Shown here: positions 1 through 9,127 of the stretch, piece by piece
How the letters are laid out: each line of letters begins with the position of its first letter
How positions within the stretch are numbered: the stretch's first letter is position 1
Source of the DNA: Cyanobacteria bacterium UBA11153
Lineage (GTDB): Bacteria; Cyanobacteriota; Cyanobacteriia; Cyanobacteriales; Coleofasciculaceae
Direction of reading: 5' to 3'
NCBI GenBank assembly: GCA_003511885.1
Contig: DOIX01000273.1
Span: 48,917 to 92,367 of the forward strand
Length of the DNA stretch: 43,451 bases
Position numbers and translations under genes: made by a program
The notes under the pieces: generated by a model
The model's database searches: none
What the model was told of the DNA's origin: nothing
Seen by the model: only the letters and a program-made list of their open reading frames with translations

Positions 1-911
1 TGAGTTTGTTGTAGTTGTGCTTGTGATTCTTCCAATTGAGAGTTTATTCGTTTCAGTTCTTTTTGTTTCCTACGCAGATCTAACCAATCCTGAAAAGCCC
101 ATACACTGTAAGAATAAACTTGTGTAAGTTCACTATAATAATTGAACTTATCTATATCTTTAGCCCTAGCATTAAGTTCATCATAAAGAGCTATCGCATC
201 TGGGAAATAGTGTTCGATCAAGGAAGGTCGATGAGAACTAGATATTTGACGATGAAGTAAAGATTTATCGTAAATACTTGCGACACTTATTGAAAGAGAA
301 AGTCCTAGCTTTTTTTCAATTGCATCAGCTAGTAACTGATAATTGCTTACTATGTCTTCCAGATTTAACAACAAGCACTTATCAGAAAAGCAATCATAAA
401 ACTCTAGAATTACCCTGTTATAATTCATCCATACCTGAACAGGAAACTCAGGATGATTAAAAAATACTTCATCTCCACGTCTATACAAAGAATCAACAAC
501 TTCCCAAGGTGAGCGATACATCAATAAAAATTTGCTCTCTGGGAGTAAATTATTCCAAAAATCCAAGAAAAGAGTTGTGCGTGGGTCTTTCCAACCCCAA
601 ATATCACTAGAGTGGAATGAGTTTTTATCAACGATTGTTTTGGATCTGTCTATAAACTGAGGTTGAACCTTAATCTTGCTTTCTAAAGTCCATCCTTCCT
701 GACTAATTCCCTGTGAAAATAAAACCTCTCTGTGAAACTCCACAAAATCAAGATTCTCAAATGTCCCTTTAACATTTCCTTCCCCTGCTTCCATCAATCT
801 ATCACCAATATCTACCCCAGCACTCTGAAGCAAAGAAGCCACGAGAGAAGTTCCGGATCTGTGCATCCCCGTAATTATTAAAACTGATTTTTTTGAATCT
901 ACTATCTCCAT
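1..911 (-). CDS. Sulfotransferase family protein, partial (3' end off the window)
   Basis: The reading frame is open from an ATG at 911 to the left edge, at least 303 codons, so the C-terminus is missing. The N-terminus carries a PAPS-binding loop of the form GMHRSGTSL at about residues 15-23. Further on are WGWKDPRTT and YRSPWEVVDSL, the conserved blocks of bacterial sulfotransferases that moves sulfate from PAPS to sugars or peptides. The last visible stretch is charged and looks like a coiled coil, so the full protein may be longer than a plain sulfotransferase or fused to another domain. It starts 19 bases after the Wzt gene stop on the same strand, so it is probably in that operon and may sulfate the exported polysaccharide. 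The family is clear; the substrate is inferred from neighbours. Confidence 0.85.
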   Translation of the reverse strand, partial: MEIVDSKKSVLIITGMHRSGTSLVASLLQSAGVDIGDRLMEAGEGNVKGTFENLDFVEFHREVLFSQGISQEGWTLESKIKVQPQFIDRSKTIVDKNSFHSSDIWGWKDPRTTLFLDFWNNLLPESKFLLMYRSPWEVVDSLYRRGDEVFFNHPEFPVQVWMNYNRVILEFYDCFSDKCLLLNLEDIVSNYQLLADAIEKKLGLSLSISVASIYDKSLLHRQISSSHRPSLIEHYFPDAIALYDELNARAKDIDKFNYYSELTQVYSYSVWAFQDWLDLRRKQKELKRINSQLEESQAQLQQT

Positions 912-930
912 CACTCTGCTTTAATCTAGA

Positions 931-2298
931 TTAGGCTGTAACTTGCTGCATCATCAATAAAACACTGGGTTCTATATTAAAGTCAACAATAGTATTGACT
1001 AGCAAATCTTCTTCTGTTTGCACTCTAAACATAGCAGCATCAATAAGGCGATCCATGTAAGTTTGGCTACCATTAACAATTCCTAATACCCCCGCATTTA
1101 CAAAATAAACTCCTGGCAGTATCCTACAAGAAAACTTAAATTCTACCTTAACTACAGTACCTGACTCGATACAGGAAACACCATCTCCTGTAGGATGAGA
1201 TATGCCACCTCCCAGTTCAAAACCACTTACTGTCTTAATCAGCATCCCAAATTGAACCTTGTAAGCTGTCTCAGTAAACTTGACTTCGTAACTATAAATA
1301 TAGTCTTTTCCTCTAGAGAGGATATTGATAACTTTTCCTTCTTTATTGGTAATACATGGATTTTCAATCTTTGCTCCCTGAGCAATATATGAGATTGTCG
1401 TCTTCGGTACTAATCCAGGATCGTATAGATCGTGACCTTTTTGTAACAATTTAGCGATTAACTTAGTTCCTATCTGTCTTTTAGTTACTCCGGATTGACT
1501 GTAAATACTCAACTTTTGGCTGTTAAAATCTCTAATTTCGTGACGTAATTCTTCTATCTTATCTGGCGGTGCATAAATCAACTTCTGATACTTAGAAACT
1601 ACCAGCTTCGGAGAACCCGACAATAACAATTCACCATAATCAATTAAAATAGCGCGATCGCACAATTCTACCACTGAAGATGCTGCATGAGAAACAAAAA
1701 GAATTGTTCCCCCTCTTTCTTGAATCCCTTGAATCCGGGCAAAACACTTTCGCTGAAATGCTTCATCCCCAACTGCTAATGCCTCATCCACCACTAAAAT
1801 ATCGGGATTAACGCTAATTGCCACCGCAAAAGCTAACCTGACAAACATGCCACTGGAATAAGTCTTAACAGGTTGCTCAATAAAATCGCCAATATCAGCA
1901 AAAGCGGCAATCTCGTCAAACTTAGCTTCAATCTCTTCTTCTGGCAGCCCTAATATCCGCCCATTAAAAAATACATTCTGCCTTCCGGTAAACTCTGGAT
2001 TAAATCCACTACCCAATTCCAGTAAAGCGGAAACTCTACCATTTACCTGTACCTCACCCGTCGTCGCTGTCAGAGTCCCGACAATAATTTGTAGTAGCGT
2101 ACTTTTTCCGGAACCATTTCGCCCTACAATACCGAGAGTTTGCCCCTTGATAACCTCCAAATTAATATCCCGCAGCGCCCAAAACTCCTCTGCCCGACTC
2201 TTCCCCGGAAACAACAACTCCTTGAGCCTATCCGCAGGATGGGGATACCGCTTAAAACACTTCGAGACATTCTTTAACGAAACCGCAATCTCACTCAT
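931..2298 (-). CDS. wzt: ABC transporter ATP-binding protein with carbohydrate-recognition C-domain (Wzt type)
   Basis: This is the ATPase of an ABC-2 polysaccharide exporter of the TagH/KpsT/Wzt class. Visible in order are Walker A (GIVGRNGSGKST, near residue 60), a signature loop written YSSGMFVRLAF, Walker B (ILVVDEAL) and the H-loop FVSHAA. After about residue 230 there is a linker and a roughly 150-residue beta-rich tail, in the position where Wzt proteins carry the domain that reads the modified end of the O-antigen chain. I chose the ATG at 2298; two in-frame GTG codons lie just upstream (the frame opens at 2304). It follows its permease by about 50 bases and precedes the sulfotransferase. 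The specific glycan cannot be told. Confidence 0.9.
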   Translation of the reverse strand: MSEIAVSLKNVSKCFKRYPHPADRLKELLFPGKSRAEEFWALRDINLEVIKGQTLGIVGRNGSGKSTLLQIIVGTLTATTGEVQVNGRVSALLELGSGFNPEFTGRQNVFFNGRILGLPEEEIEAKFDEIAAFADIGDFIEQPVKTYSSGMFVRLAFAVAISVNPDILVVDEALAVGDEAFQRKCFARIQGIQERGGTILFVSHAASSVVELCDRAILIDYGELLLSGSPKLVVSKYQKLIYAPPDKIEELRHEIRDFNSQKLSIYSQSGVTKRQIGTKLIAKLLQKGHDLYDPGLVPKTTISYIAQGAKIENPCITNKEGKVINILSRGKDYIYSYEVKFTETAYKVQFGMLIKTVSGFELGGGISHPTGDGVSCIESGTVVKVEFKFSCRILPGVYFVNAGVLGIVNGSQTYMDRLIDAAMFRVQTEEDLLVNTIVDFNIEPSVLLMMQQVTA

Positions 2299-2348
2299 CA
2301 CCACACCAACGACTACGACTATGACAAATCAAGCAGTCAATTCAGCTT

Positions 2349-3197
2349 TTACAGTACATCAGCAAATGCCGGACGCAATCGCCGATAAACTGATAAACCC
2401 AAATAAAATACCAGCAAAGACACCCCAGCCGCAACCCCCCACTCTCCCCAGTGGGTTACCTCTCCAGTCAAAACAATATCTCGATACACCTCAGAAATTG
2501 CTGCCAAAGGATTCAACCAAAACACCCAATCTCGCCAACCCTCTGGAATCACAGCCGCTGGATAAACAATGGGTGTAAAATAAAACCAAAGATTCAAAAC
2601 TACCCCCAAAGTCTGAGGAATATCCCGCAAAAATACCGTCAAACCTGCGACTAAATACCCCAACCCTGTTGTTAATAACAACTGAGTTAACCAAACCAAC
2701 GGTAAAAGTGCCAAAGTTCCATGCAAGAAGCCATAGAATATTGCCACAAAAACAATCAGCGCTGCCAACCCAAAAGAACTTTCAATAAATGTTGATAATA
2801 TGGGGACTAAAGGCAACAAAGCTAGGGGAAATACCACCTTCTTCACTAAATTTGGCTGTGCTATTACCGAACCCGCTGCTTGTGTCAACCCACCTGTAAA
2901 AGCTAACCAAGGTAATAACCCAGCAAACAACCAGAAACCAAAAGCCAGCTTACTCTCATCAGGCAATCCCTTAAGACTTAGCTTCACATTCAGGACAATG
3001 GAAAAGACATAAGTATAAATCAGCAATTGGGATAATTGATTGAGCAAAGGCCACAAATTACCCAATACCGAACCCTTGTATCGCGCCTCCAAATCCCGAC
3101 GCACCAAAGTTCTTAGCAAATCGAACTTCGCCCACCCCCCTTCGGAAATCGGTAGCTGCCGCCTTAATCCGCTAGCCTTGCCAATAATTCCTCGCAT
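2349..3197 (-). CDS. wzm: ABC-2 type polysaccharide export permease (Wzm type)
   Basis: An integral membrane permease with about six hydrophobic helices and the N-terminal cytosolic segment typical of Wzm/KpsM, including the family pattern RRDLEARYKGSVLG before the first helix. It should form the channel with the Wzt ATPase encoded next on the same strand and move a lipid-linked glycan across the plasma membrane. An upstream in-frame GTG at 3209 is possible; I prefer the ATG at 3197 because GGAGG lies directly before it. Its length (282 residues) is normal for the family. Confidence 0.88.
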   Translation of the reverse strand: MRGIIGKASGLRRQLPISEGGWAKFDLLRTLVRRDLEARYKGSVLGNLWPLLNQLSQLLIYTYVFSIVLNVKLSLKGLPDESKLAFGFWLFAGLLPWLAFTGGLTQAAGSVIAQPNLVKKVVFPLALLPLVPILSTFIESSFGLAALIVFVAIFYGFLHGTLALLPLVWLTQLLLTTGLGYLVAGLTVFLRDIPQTLGVVLNLWFYFTPIVYPAAVIPEGWRDWVFWLNPLAAISEVYRDIVLTGEVTHWGEWGVAAGVSLLVFYLGLSVYRRLRPAFADVL

Positions 3198-3387
3198 TAA
3201 CCTCCACACAACTCACAAACCTTCAACGTAATTAGTTTACCCTGATGCCCATCAAGCCTCTAAAGTTCCATTCATCAGCTCATTGCGGTATCAGGATAGA
3301 AACCCACTGGCGAAAAACCATTCCTTGCAGTTTAGGGTAATTGAGGCGCGATCGCAACTGTCTGGCAGGAGGAAATGGGATGCAGTC

Positions 3388-3450
3388 GTTTGTAGTAGGC
3401 ACTGAGCGTGCCTGAAAATGCTGTGTTTACAAGCACGCTCAGTCCTTACT
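3388..3450. repeat. Long imperfect inverted repeat behind the upstream wzt gene
   Basis: Two 18-base arms (3394-3411 and 3433-3450) are inverted copies with two mismatches and a 21-base loop. The right arm overlaps the stop codon of the ATPase gene ending at 3449. The structure can act as a transcription terminator on the minus strand, though no clear T-run follows. The outer 16 bases at 3388-3403 recur exactly, in reverse complement, at 29642-29657, so this is a dispersed palindromic repeat and not only a terminator. Confidence 0.6.
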
Positions 3451-4204
3451 AGGAACCCAAATTGGCTTCTTTGACAGAATCGAGATAAGAATTCACCACC
3501 CTATCGGCACTTCCCGTCAATCTCAGCTTCCCCTTATCCAACCAAACGGCGCGATCGCAGTATTGTTCGATCAAACTTAAATCGTGGGAAACTACCAAAA
3601 TCGTAGCCTTTCCTTGCCAAAACTTTTCAATGCGTTTTTTGCACTTGTTTTTAAATCTTTCATCCCCTACGGAGAATACCTCATCTAAAATCAGAATATC
3701 TGGTTGGACATCAGTTGCGATCGCAAACCCTAACCTTGCCACCATTCCGGAAGACAACCCCTTGACTGGCACTAACTCATAATCCTCTAACTCGGCAAAC
3801 TCCAAAATCGACTTCGCCCTCTCTTTTATTTCCCGTCGCGAAAAACCCAATAATACTCCATAGAGCCAAATATTATCTCTCACCGAGATTTCGGGATCGA
3901 AACCCGCCCCCAACTCAATCAGCGGCGCAATTTTCCCTCGCACCCGCACCTTTCCACTAGTTGGTTGGAGAATCCCACAAATCACCTTAAGTAAAGTAGA
4001 TTTTCCCGAACCATTTGCGCCAATAATTCCTACTTTTTCCCCAGACTCTACCCATAAATCAATTTCTTTCAATACCAACTTCTTTACTGCTTTGCGATAA
4101 TTACCCTCCAAAATAGATAGTACCGTTTTCTTCAAATCGTAAGAAAACTCCTCCTGGGTGCGTCGCCAGAGAGAAATATTATCCAGCCTAATCGCTTCCG
4201 TCAT
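3449..4204 (-). CDS. ABC transporter ATP-binding protein (short Wzt/KpsT type)
   Basis: A 251-residue ATPase of the polysaccharide-export ABC class. Walker A is GIIGANGSGKST, the signature is LSSGMVARLGF, Walker B is ILILDEVF and the switch histidine lies in VVSHD. Unlike the second ATPase at 931-2298 it stops just after the nucleotide-binding domain, so it has no C-terminal glycan-reading domain. In known systems of that type chain end recognition is not done by the ATPase. Its ATG at 4204 follows the permease stop at 4205 with no gap, which points to translational coupling. Together the two genes form a complete exporter separate from the pair downstream. Confidence 0.88.
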   Translation of the reverse strand: MTEAIRLDNISLWRRTQEEFSYDLKKTVLSILEGNYRKAVKKLVLKEIDLWVESGEKVGIIGANGSGKSTLLKVICGILQPTSGKVRVRGKIAPLIELGAGFDPEISVRDNIWLYGVLLGFSRREIKERAKSILEFAELEDYELVPVKGLSSGMVARLGFAIATDVQPDILILDEVFSVGDERFKNKCKKRIEKFWQGKATILVVSHDLSLIEQYCDRAVWLDKGKLRLTGSADRVVNSYLDSVKEANLGS

Positions 4205-5017
4205 TTACAGCAAATCCATAAATTGAGTCCGCCAGCCATGAAAACACGCCCAACCCATTACTAAAACTAGCACACTGGTTAACAAAGCTCCCCAAATCAG
4301 AGTCAAGTCTGGCACAGTCCCCGATAAAGCAATCTGACGAATACTTTCAATAATTGGCGATAACGGATTGAGATTCAAGACAAGCTTCACTTTTTCTGGC
4401 ACAATGGCAGGAGGATAGAATACCGGACTGCTAATTCCCAGTACAAATACAACCAACTCATAAAAATAAGGTAAATCTCTGAAAAAAACATATAAACTAC
4501 TCACAAAAAAGCCCACACCCGTACAAACAAAAGTTAAAGCCAGCAAAGGTAAAAACAGTGCCAGCATATTCAGAAAACTTTGAGACTTGACAAATGTCAC
4601 TATCTCCAAGATTGGCAGTACCCCAACGGCAAACTGAAAAACATTCGCCCCAATCGTAGAGACAGGAAAAATACTCACAGGCAGGCGAATCTTATTTAAC
4701 AGCGCCCCATTCCCCACCACACTTGCCAAAGATTGAGAAGTCGAAGCCGAAAAAAAGTTAATAATCGCTAGCCCAGTAAAGGCCGCCATTAAATAATTAA
4801 TAATAGAGTTATTGTAATAACTTGCAAATACCGTCCCAAAAATTGCCCCATATAACCCCGTCATCATCAACGGGTTGAGCAAACTCCAGTATACTCCCAA
4901 AAAGGAACCGCGATAACGCACCTTGAGATTCCGCACTACTAACACGTAGAGCAATTCCGAGTAGTGCTGCACTTGCCACCACACAGAGTTATCCTTAAGC
5001 GAAAGTATCATCTCCAC
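4205..5017 (-). CDS. ABC-2 type export permease
   Basis: A 270-residue permease with about six hydrophobic segments and the family motif VRNLKVRYRGSFLGVYW before the first helix, as in KpsM/Wzm/TagG proteins. It pairs with the ATPase that starts at the next base. The frame opens with a GTG at 5017; an ATG at 5011 two codons in is equally possible. It is the first gene of the minus-strand export cluster, and the bases 5018-5104 before it would hold its promoter. The substrate is unknown, but the downstream sulfotransferase suggests a surface glycan. Confidence 0.87.
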   Translation of the reverse strand: MEMILSLKDNSVWWQVQHYSELLYVLVVRNLKVRYRGSFLGVYWSLLNPLMMTGLYGAIFGTVFASYYNNSIINYLMAAFTGLAIINFFSASTSQSLASVVGNGALLNKIRLPVSIFPVSTIGANVFQFAVGVLPILEIVTFVKSQSFLNMLALFLPLLALTFVCTGVGFFVSSLYVFFRDLPYFYELVVFVLGISSPVFYPPAIVPEKVKLVLNLNPLSPIIESIRQIALSGTVPDLTLIWGALLTSVLVLVMGWACFHGWRTQFMDLL

Positions 5018-5104
5018 ACACCACTGATTTTATAGCTAGGGCTAGCTGAATAAATGTGAAACTTATATTAGGTAAGGGTTTTCCTATTTTTTTGTAGAAC
5101 AAGT

Positions 5105-5950
5105 TTAAGGATCGATACTATTGGGATCTACTCCTAGCGATCGCAATTTTTCAGCTAGTCGGGCAGCTTTAATTTCAGCTTCTTGAGTGCGTTGCTTTTG
5201 CTCAACGAGAGCCATTTCCATCTCTTGAGCGCGTTGATTTTCCCGGTTAGCTCTATCGCTTTCTACTTCTGCCCTTTCATTCCCAATGAGGAGCAAATTC
5301 CCCTCTTTATCCCACCAACGCAACCACATCTGCTCCTGATTCTGATAGCTTCCTCTCCATAAACCTAGTTCTATTTCTAAAGGGGAAATAAAATAATGAC
5401 CTCTTTCATTTGGTTCTAATTTTTGATAAAATCCGGCTACCAACTGATACATTTCTAACTTACTACTCTTAATTTCATATATTCCGTAATAAGGAATTCG
5501 CACCACCTGTTCGTACACCCAAAATTTCCCTGGCTTAGTCGTCACCCCTTCTTCTGAGACAGATAAAGGAGTTTTATCCCTTTCTTCATCTCCATTTCCA
5601 CTAGCAAATTCCAAAGCAATTAGCGGTGCAATATGTTCCCGCCACAGGACATAAGAACGGCGAATTTCTCCTTTTAATTTAGGCGGTACATTAGGGACAT
5701 AAAACCAGTCAGGAGCTTCTGCACCCTTTTCTGGAGGTTCTGTTTCTCGCCAATAAATACCAGAATCTTGCCCGATACAATATTGTCCATCCGGATGACG
5801 CTCTTGCAATACTGAGCCAATTGAATCAGTGAGAATTATACTTTGGGGATGCTCCTGAAAATTTTTCACAAAAGTACCATCTTCCTCTGGCAATTGAGTA
5901 TGATCTGGAAATGGGGGAGGTAGTTCGATCGACTTTAGTAATTCAACCAT
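5105..5950 (-). CDS. Uma2 family (DUF820) nuclease-fold protein with C-terminal coiled coil
   Basis: This belongs to the Uma2/DUF820 family, a PD-(D/E)XK-fold family greatly expanded in cyanobacteria. Parts of the fold are visible as APDWFYVPNVPP, then IALEFASGNGDE, then GKFWVYEQVVRIPYYGIYE, which supply the acidic residues and lysine expected of the core. The last 60 residues are a Glu/Gln/Arg-rich coiled coil ending in the short tail typical of these proteins. The frame extends upstream to 6031 through G/C-rich simple sequence, but I start at the ATG at 5950 because AAGGAG lies seven bases before it. The biological role of the family is not settled, so no function is claimed. Confidence 0.85.
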   Translation of the reverse strand: MVELLKSIELPPPFPDHTQLPEEDGTFVKNFQEHPQSIILTDSIGSVLQERHPDGQYCIGQDSGIYWRETEPPEKGAEAPDWFYVPNVPPKLKGEIRRSYVLWREHIAPLIALEFASGNGDEERDKTPLSVSEEGVTTKPGKFWVYEQVVRIPYYGIYEIKSSKLEMYQLVAGFYQKLEPNERGHYFISPLEIELGLWRGSYQNQEQMWLRWWDKEGNLLLIGNERAEVESDRANRENQRAQEMEMALVEQKQRTQEAEIKAARLAEKLRSLGVDPNSIDP

Positions 5951-6218
5951 AATTAACTCCTTAAGTGGGCGGAAGGGGGAGCAGGGGGAGCAAGGGGGCA
6001 GGGGAGCTGAGGAGCAGGGGAGAAAACTCATTCCTCATTCCTGAAAAATCTTCCCATCTTCCCATTCCCTAATTTTAATGTGGGTAAAAGGAAAACATGG
6101 TACTTTTCCCCCAGAAACTTCTGCCATTCCTGGTGAATAATAATTCTGCCAAGTCAGATAATCCAAGGGGAAGAGAGTTTTGAGTTTTATTTCCTTTTCC
6201 CCCATCCCACTCCCTTGA

Positions 6219-7610
6219 CTACCGTCGCGCTACACCATCGTGACGTGCCGCCTGTTGCACTGCCCCGGCTACGGCGGTGGCGACTCGCGAATCGAAGACA
6301 GAGGGGATAATGTGTTCTCGATCTAAATCTGTAGCATTCACTAACTCCGCGATCGCAAATGCTGCCTCCAGGTACATATTGGTGGTAATTGCCGATGCCC
6401 GACAGTCTAATGCGCCGCGAAATACTCCGGGAAAGGCGAGGACGTTATTAATTTGATTGGGATAATCGCTTCGCCCTGTTGCCATGACTGCTACATCGTG
6501 GGCAACTAATTCTGGTTGAATTTCGGGGATGGGATTTGCCATTGCCATGACAATCGGATCTTTTGCCATTGACCGTACCATTTCTGGAGTTAAAACCCCA
6601 GGGGCGCTGACACCGATAAAGATATCAGCATTAACCATAGCACCTACCAGAGTCCCGCTGGCTTCCACAGCAAATTCTTGTTTCTCCAGAGTTAAATCGG
6701 AACGTTTTTTGGAGAGAATTCCTTTAGAATCGCACATCAAAATATGATTGGCTCCTGCTTGCCGCAGGAGCCGCGCGATCGCAACTCCAGCCGCCCCCGC
6801 CCCGTTAATCGCAATCCGCACGTCTTCTAGGGATTTTTTCACTAGTTTCAGGGCATTAATTAAAGCCGCTAGACTGACAATTGCTGTCCCATGTTGATCG
6901 TCATGAAAGACGGGGATATCCAATTCTTTCTTGAGTCGGCTTTCGATTTCAAAGCAGCGAGGGGCGCTAATATCTTCTAAGTTAACCCCGCCAAATACAG
7001 GAGCAATATTTTTGACTGTTTCGACAATTTTATCTGGATCTTGGGTAGCTAAACAGACGGGAAAAGCATCAATTCCGGCAAATTCTTTAAATAGCATGGC
7101 TTTCCCTTCCATCACGGGTAAAGCTGCCTCCGGCCCCAAATTTCCTAAACCCAATACGGCACTCCCGTCAGTAACAATCGCTACCGTATTGCTTTTAATC
7201 GTCAGGGCATAAACTCGATCTCGATCTTGTGCGATCGCCTTACAAATTCGACCCACTCCAGGAGTATAAGCCATTGACAAATCGGACTGATTGTGCAGAT
7301 CCAATTTACTCTCAATTGCAATCTTGCCGCCGCGATGGATATTGAAAGTACGATCGTACACGTCCAAAATTTTGATATCCTGAAGTACTTTAACCGCTTG
7401 AACAATTTGTTCGGCATGTTCAGTACTGGCAGCATCAACACTCAAATCGCGAATGGCAATCTTGTGAGTTTGTTCTATGAGGCTAATTTGCCCTAAGTTA
7501 CCACCAACTTCGGCAATCGCCTGAGTGACGCTAGCTAACATGCCGCTACGATTGGGCAGTTCCAAGCGAATGGTTAAACTAAAGCTAGGATTCGGTGTTA
7601 GGTCTGCCAT
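6219..7610 (-). CDS. me: Malic enzyme, NAD(P)-dependent, with N-terminal ACT domain
   Basis: The protein (463 residues) should convert malate to pyruvate and CO2 with reduction of NAD(P). Residues about 8-85 form an ACT-like regulatory domain (LPNRSGMLASVTQAIAEVGG). The malic enzyme core follows with SMAYTPGVGRICKAIA, the substrate/metal block VFHDDQHGTAI, the dinucleotide fold INGAGAAGVAIARLL and the block PIVMAMANPIPEI. The length matches the cyanobacterial enzyme. The frame opens at a TTG at 7634, but the ATG at 7610 giving MADLTPN is the natural start. It stands alone, divergent from the SRPBCC gene. Cofactor preference cannot be read safely. Confidence 0.93.
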   Translation of the reverse strand: MADLTPNPSFSLTIRLELPNRSGMLASVTQAIAEVGGNLGQISLIEQTHKIAIRDLSVDAASTEHAEQIVQAVKVLQDIKILDVYDRTFNIHRGGKIAIESKLDLHNQSDLSMAYTPGVGRICKAIAQDRDRVYALTIKSNTVAIVTDGSAVLGLGNLGPEAALPVMEGKAMLFKEFAGIDAFPVCLATQDPDKIVETVKNIAPVFGGVNLEDISAPRCFEIESRLKKELDIPVFHDDQHGTAIVSLAALINALKLVKKSLEDVRIAINGAGAAGVAIARLLRQAGANHILMCDSKGILSKKRSDLTLEKQEFAVEASGTLVGAMVNADIFIGVSAPGVLTPEMVRSMAKDPIVMAMANPIPEIQPELVAHDVAVMATGRSDYPNQINNVLAFPGVFRGALDCRASAITTNMYLEAAFAIAELVNATDLDREHIIPSVFDSRVATAVAGAVQQAARHDGVARR

Positions 7611-7735
7611 GCTCTTGTTAAATTTTAATACCAAATTCTAAAATAACCTTTAGCGTACCATGGTGAATAGGTTGGGGATCTGGGGGGCTAGGGCTAGGGG
7701 CAGGAAAAAACTTTTTTTTGAATGCGTGACTTAAT

Positions 7736-7769
7736 TCCCTATTCCCTATTCCCCATTCCCTATTCCCCG
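7736..7769. repeat. STRR-type heptanucleotide repeat (ATTCCCT/ATTCCCC)
   Basis: About five near-perfect copies of a seven-base unit stand in the gap between the divergent malic enzyme and SRPBCC genes. Such short tandemly repeated sequences are characteristic of filamentous cyanobacteria. There are no spacers, so this is not a CRISPR array. Confidence 0.8.
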
Positions 7770-7789
7770 TTTTGATTTTTGACTTTTTT

Positions 7790-8224
7790 ATGGCTAGTCT
7801 TTATACTGAAATTGATATTAATGCTTCAAAGCAAAAGGTATGGCAAGTTTTGTGTCAGAAGGATAGGTGGAAATATTGGAACACATTTTTATTTGATTGT
7901 GACTCCAAATTACACTTTCGTCAGGGACAAGAGGTTTCTTTATCCTTGCGGCGGTTACCTCATGACGAGGAAACGGAGTTTGAACCTTTGATTGTGCAAG
8001 TGCAACCAGAGGTTTGTCTCAAATGGGTTTCTTCAATTCGTGGCTTTCGTAATGAGTATGTGTTTGAGTTACAAGAGATTGGTGTTCGTCGAACTAAGTA
8101 TGTTCACAAAAGCTATTTTTCGGGAATTTTATCTCGGATTTTTCTGCCATTTATTCGTGTCGATGAACATCGCGGAATGCAGCGAATGGCACGGGAGCTG
8201 AAACGGTATGTTGAAGATTTGTAG
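7790..8224 (+). CDS. SRPBCC family (START/Bet v 1-like) protein
   Basis: A 144-residue soluble protein with the SRPBCC pattern: a first strand TEIDINASKQKVWQVL, then a helix with a tryptophan pair, alternating beta strands, and a long amphipathic C-terminal helix (DEHRGMQRMARELKRYVEDL). This fold makes a ligand-binding pocket for lipids or aromatic molecules. The frame opens at a TTG at 7772; I use the ATG at 7790, giving MASLYTE. It is followed after about 80 bases by maf on the same strand. Ligand and role are unknown. Confidence 0.75.
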   Translation: MASLYTEIDINASKQKVWQVLCQKDRWKYWNTFLFDCDSKLHFRQGQEVSLSLRRLPHDEETEFEPLIVQVQPEVCLKWVSSIRGFRNEYVFELQEIGVRRTKYVHKSYFSGILSRIFLPFIRVDEHRGMQRMARELKRYVEDL

Positions 8225-8258
8225 ACAATTGACAATTGACAATTGACAGTGGACAATT
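8224..8258. repeat. STRR-type heptanucleotide repeat (GACAATT)
   Basis: Four to five copies of GACAATT in a row start at the stop codon of the SRPBCC gene, and a reverse-complement copy appears near 8287-8296 before maf. The pair could fold into a weak hairpin between the two genes. It is typical cyanobacterial intergenic repeat sequence. Confidence 0.75.
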
Positions 8259-8303
8259 AACCATTCTTAATTTTCAAGTGTCTGCTGTCAATTGTCCAAT
8301 ATC

Positions 8304-8930
8304 ATGAATATCCCAAAATTTGTCCTAGCATCTGCTTCCCCTGCTCGGCGTAAATTATTACAAAATGCCGGAATTGAGCCAGTTGTATGTCAAAGTGATT
8401 TTGATGAATCTCAAATCGATCTCACTAATCCCATTAATTTAGTTGAGACACTAGCTTTGTCCAAAGCGCAAACAGTAAGAGATAAATTTACTAATGCCCT
8501 CATATTGGGTTGTGATTCTGTCTTGAGCATCCAAGGCGAGATTCATGGGAAACCTGCTAACCCAGAAGACGCGATCGCGCGTTGGCAGAAAATGCGTGGT
8601 AATGTGGGTATCCTCTACACAGGTCATGCTTTGATTGACATATCTCAAGATCAAACAATAGTCAAGTGTGGCATTACCAAAGTATACTTTGCCAATGCCA
8701 GCGATCGCGCGATCGCAGCTTACGTCGCTACAGGCGAACCTCTTAATTGTGCCGGATGTTTTGCGATCGAAGGTAGAGGTGGATTATTTGTCGAAAAACT
8801 AGAAGGCTGTCATACCAACGTAATTGGCCTGAGTTTACCCCTCCTGTATCTTATGCTAGACGAATTGGGATATAACGCGATCGATTTTTGGTCACAGGGG
8901 AGCGGAGGAGTCGAGGAGTCGGGGGAGTAG
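8304..8930 (+). CDS. maf: Maf-like nucleoside triphosphate pyrophosphatase
   Basis: The Maf family hydrolyses non-canonical or bulk nucleoside triphosphates to monophosphates (house-cleaning). The nucleotide-binding start [17 protein letters not shown], the catalytic acidic part with GCDSVL, then GKPANPEDA and LYTGHALI fit the family across all 208 residues. The upstream frame begins with a TTG at 8292; the ATG at 8304 is the better start. The last dozen residues ([10 protein letters not shown]) come from G-rich simple DNA and are probably an accidental extension into repeat sequence. Confidence 0.9.
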   Translation: MNIPKFVLASASPARRKLLQNAGIEPVVCQSDFDESQIDLTNPINLVETLALSKAQTVRDKFTNALILGCDSVLSIQGEIHGKPANPEDAIARWQKMRGNVGILYTGHALIDISQDQTIVKCGITKVYFANASDRAIAAYVATGEPLNCAGCFAIEGRGGLFVEKLEGCHTNVIGLSLPLLYLMLDELGYNAIDFWSQGSGGVEESGE

Positions 8931-9033
8931 AAAACTCCTGTAACCCTTCCTCTTCAACCTATCTAGCATCCGCTGTCCCATTCCCTATTCCCTGGACTTG
9001 AAATTTGTTAGCGTGTATTTAACCGCCTTTCAT

Positions 9034-9102
9034 CCCCCACTAAACTATCGGGGGTACTCACGGTTCGATATATCCCCCTTAGCTATAGTGGGGGTATTCC
9101 CG
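9034..9102. repeat. Paired short hairpins resembling a solo IS200/IS605 end or MITE
   Basis: Two adjacent C5/G5 hairpins lie in the gap before the gene at 9128: CCCCC at 9034-9038 with GGGGG at 9050-9054, and CCCCC at 9074-9078 with GGGGG at 9090-9094. They are followed by GGTACTCACGG and GGTATTCCCGG respectively, so the two units are related copies. Sub-terminal hairpins with such tails are usual at the right ends of cyanobacterial IS200/IS605 elements. No transposase is present here. This is an inference from shape, and the hairpin of the complete element at 20980-23131 differs in sequence. Confidence 0.4.
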
Positions 9103-9127
9103 GCGAACTAGACAATTCAAGAAAATT

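Noticed and set aside
6060..6218. 30-codon minus-strand frame between the malic enzyme and Uma2 genes
   Set aside because: It is partly simple repeat and has no family match, and could equally be chance.
8224..8258. Tandem repeats taken as a possible CRISPR array
   Set aside because: The units are seven bases long and directly adjacent, with no spacers. The same holds for the other STRR tracts. No cas genes are in the window.
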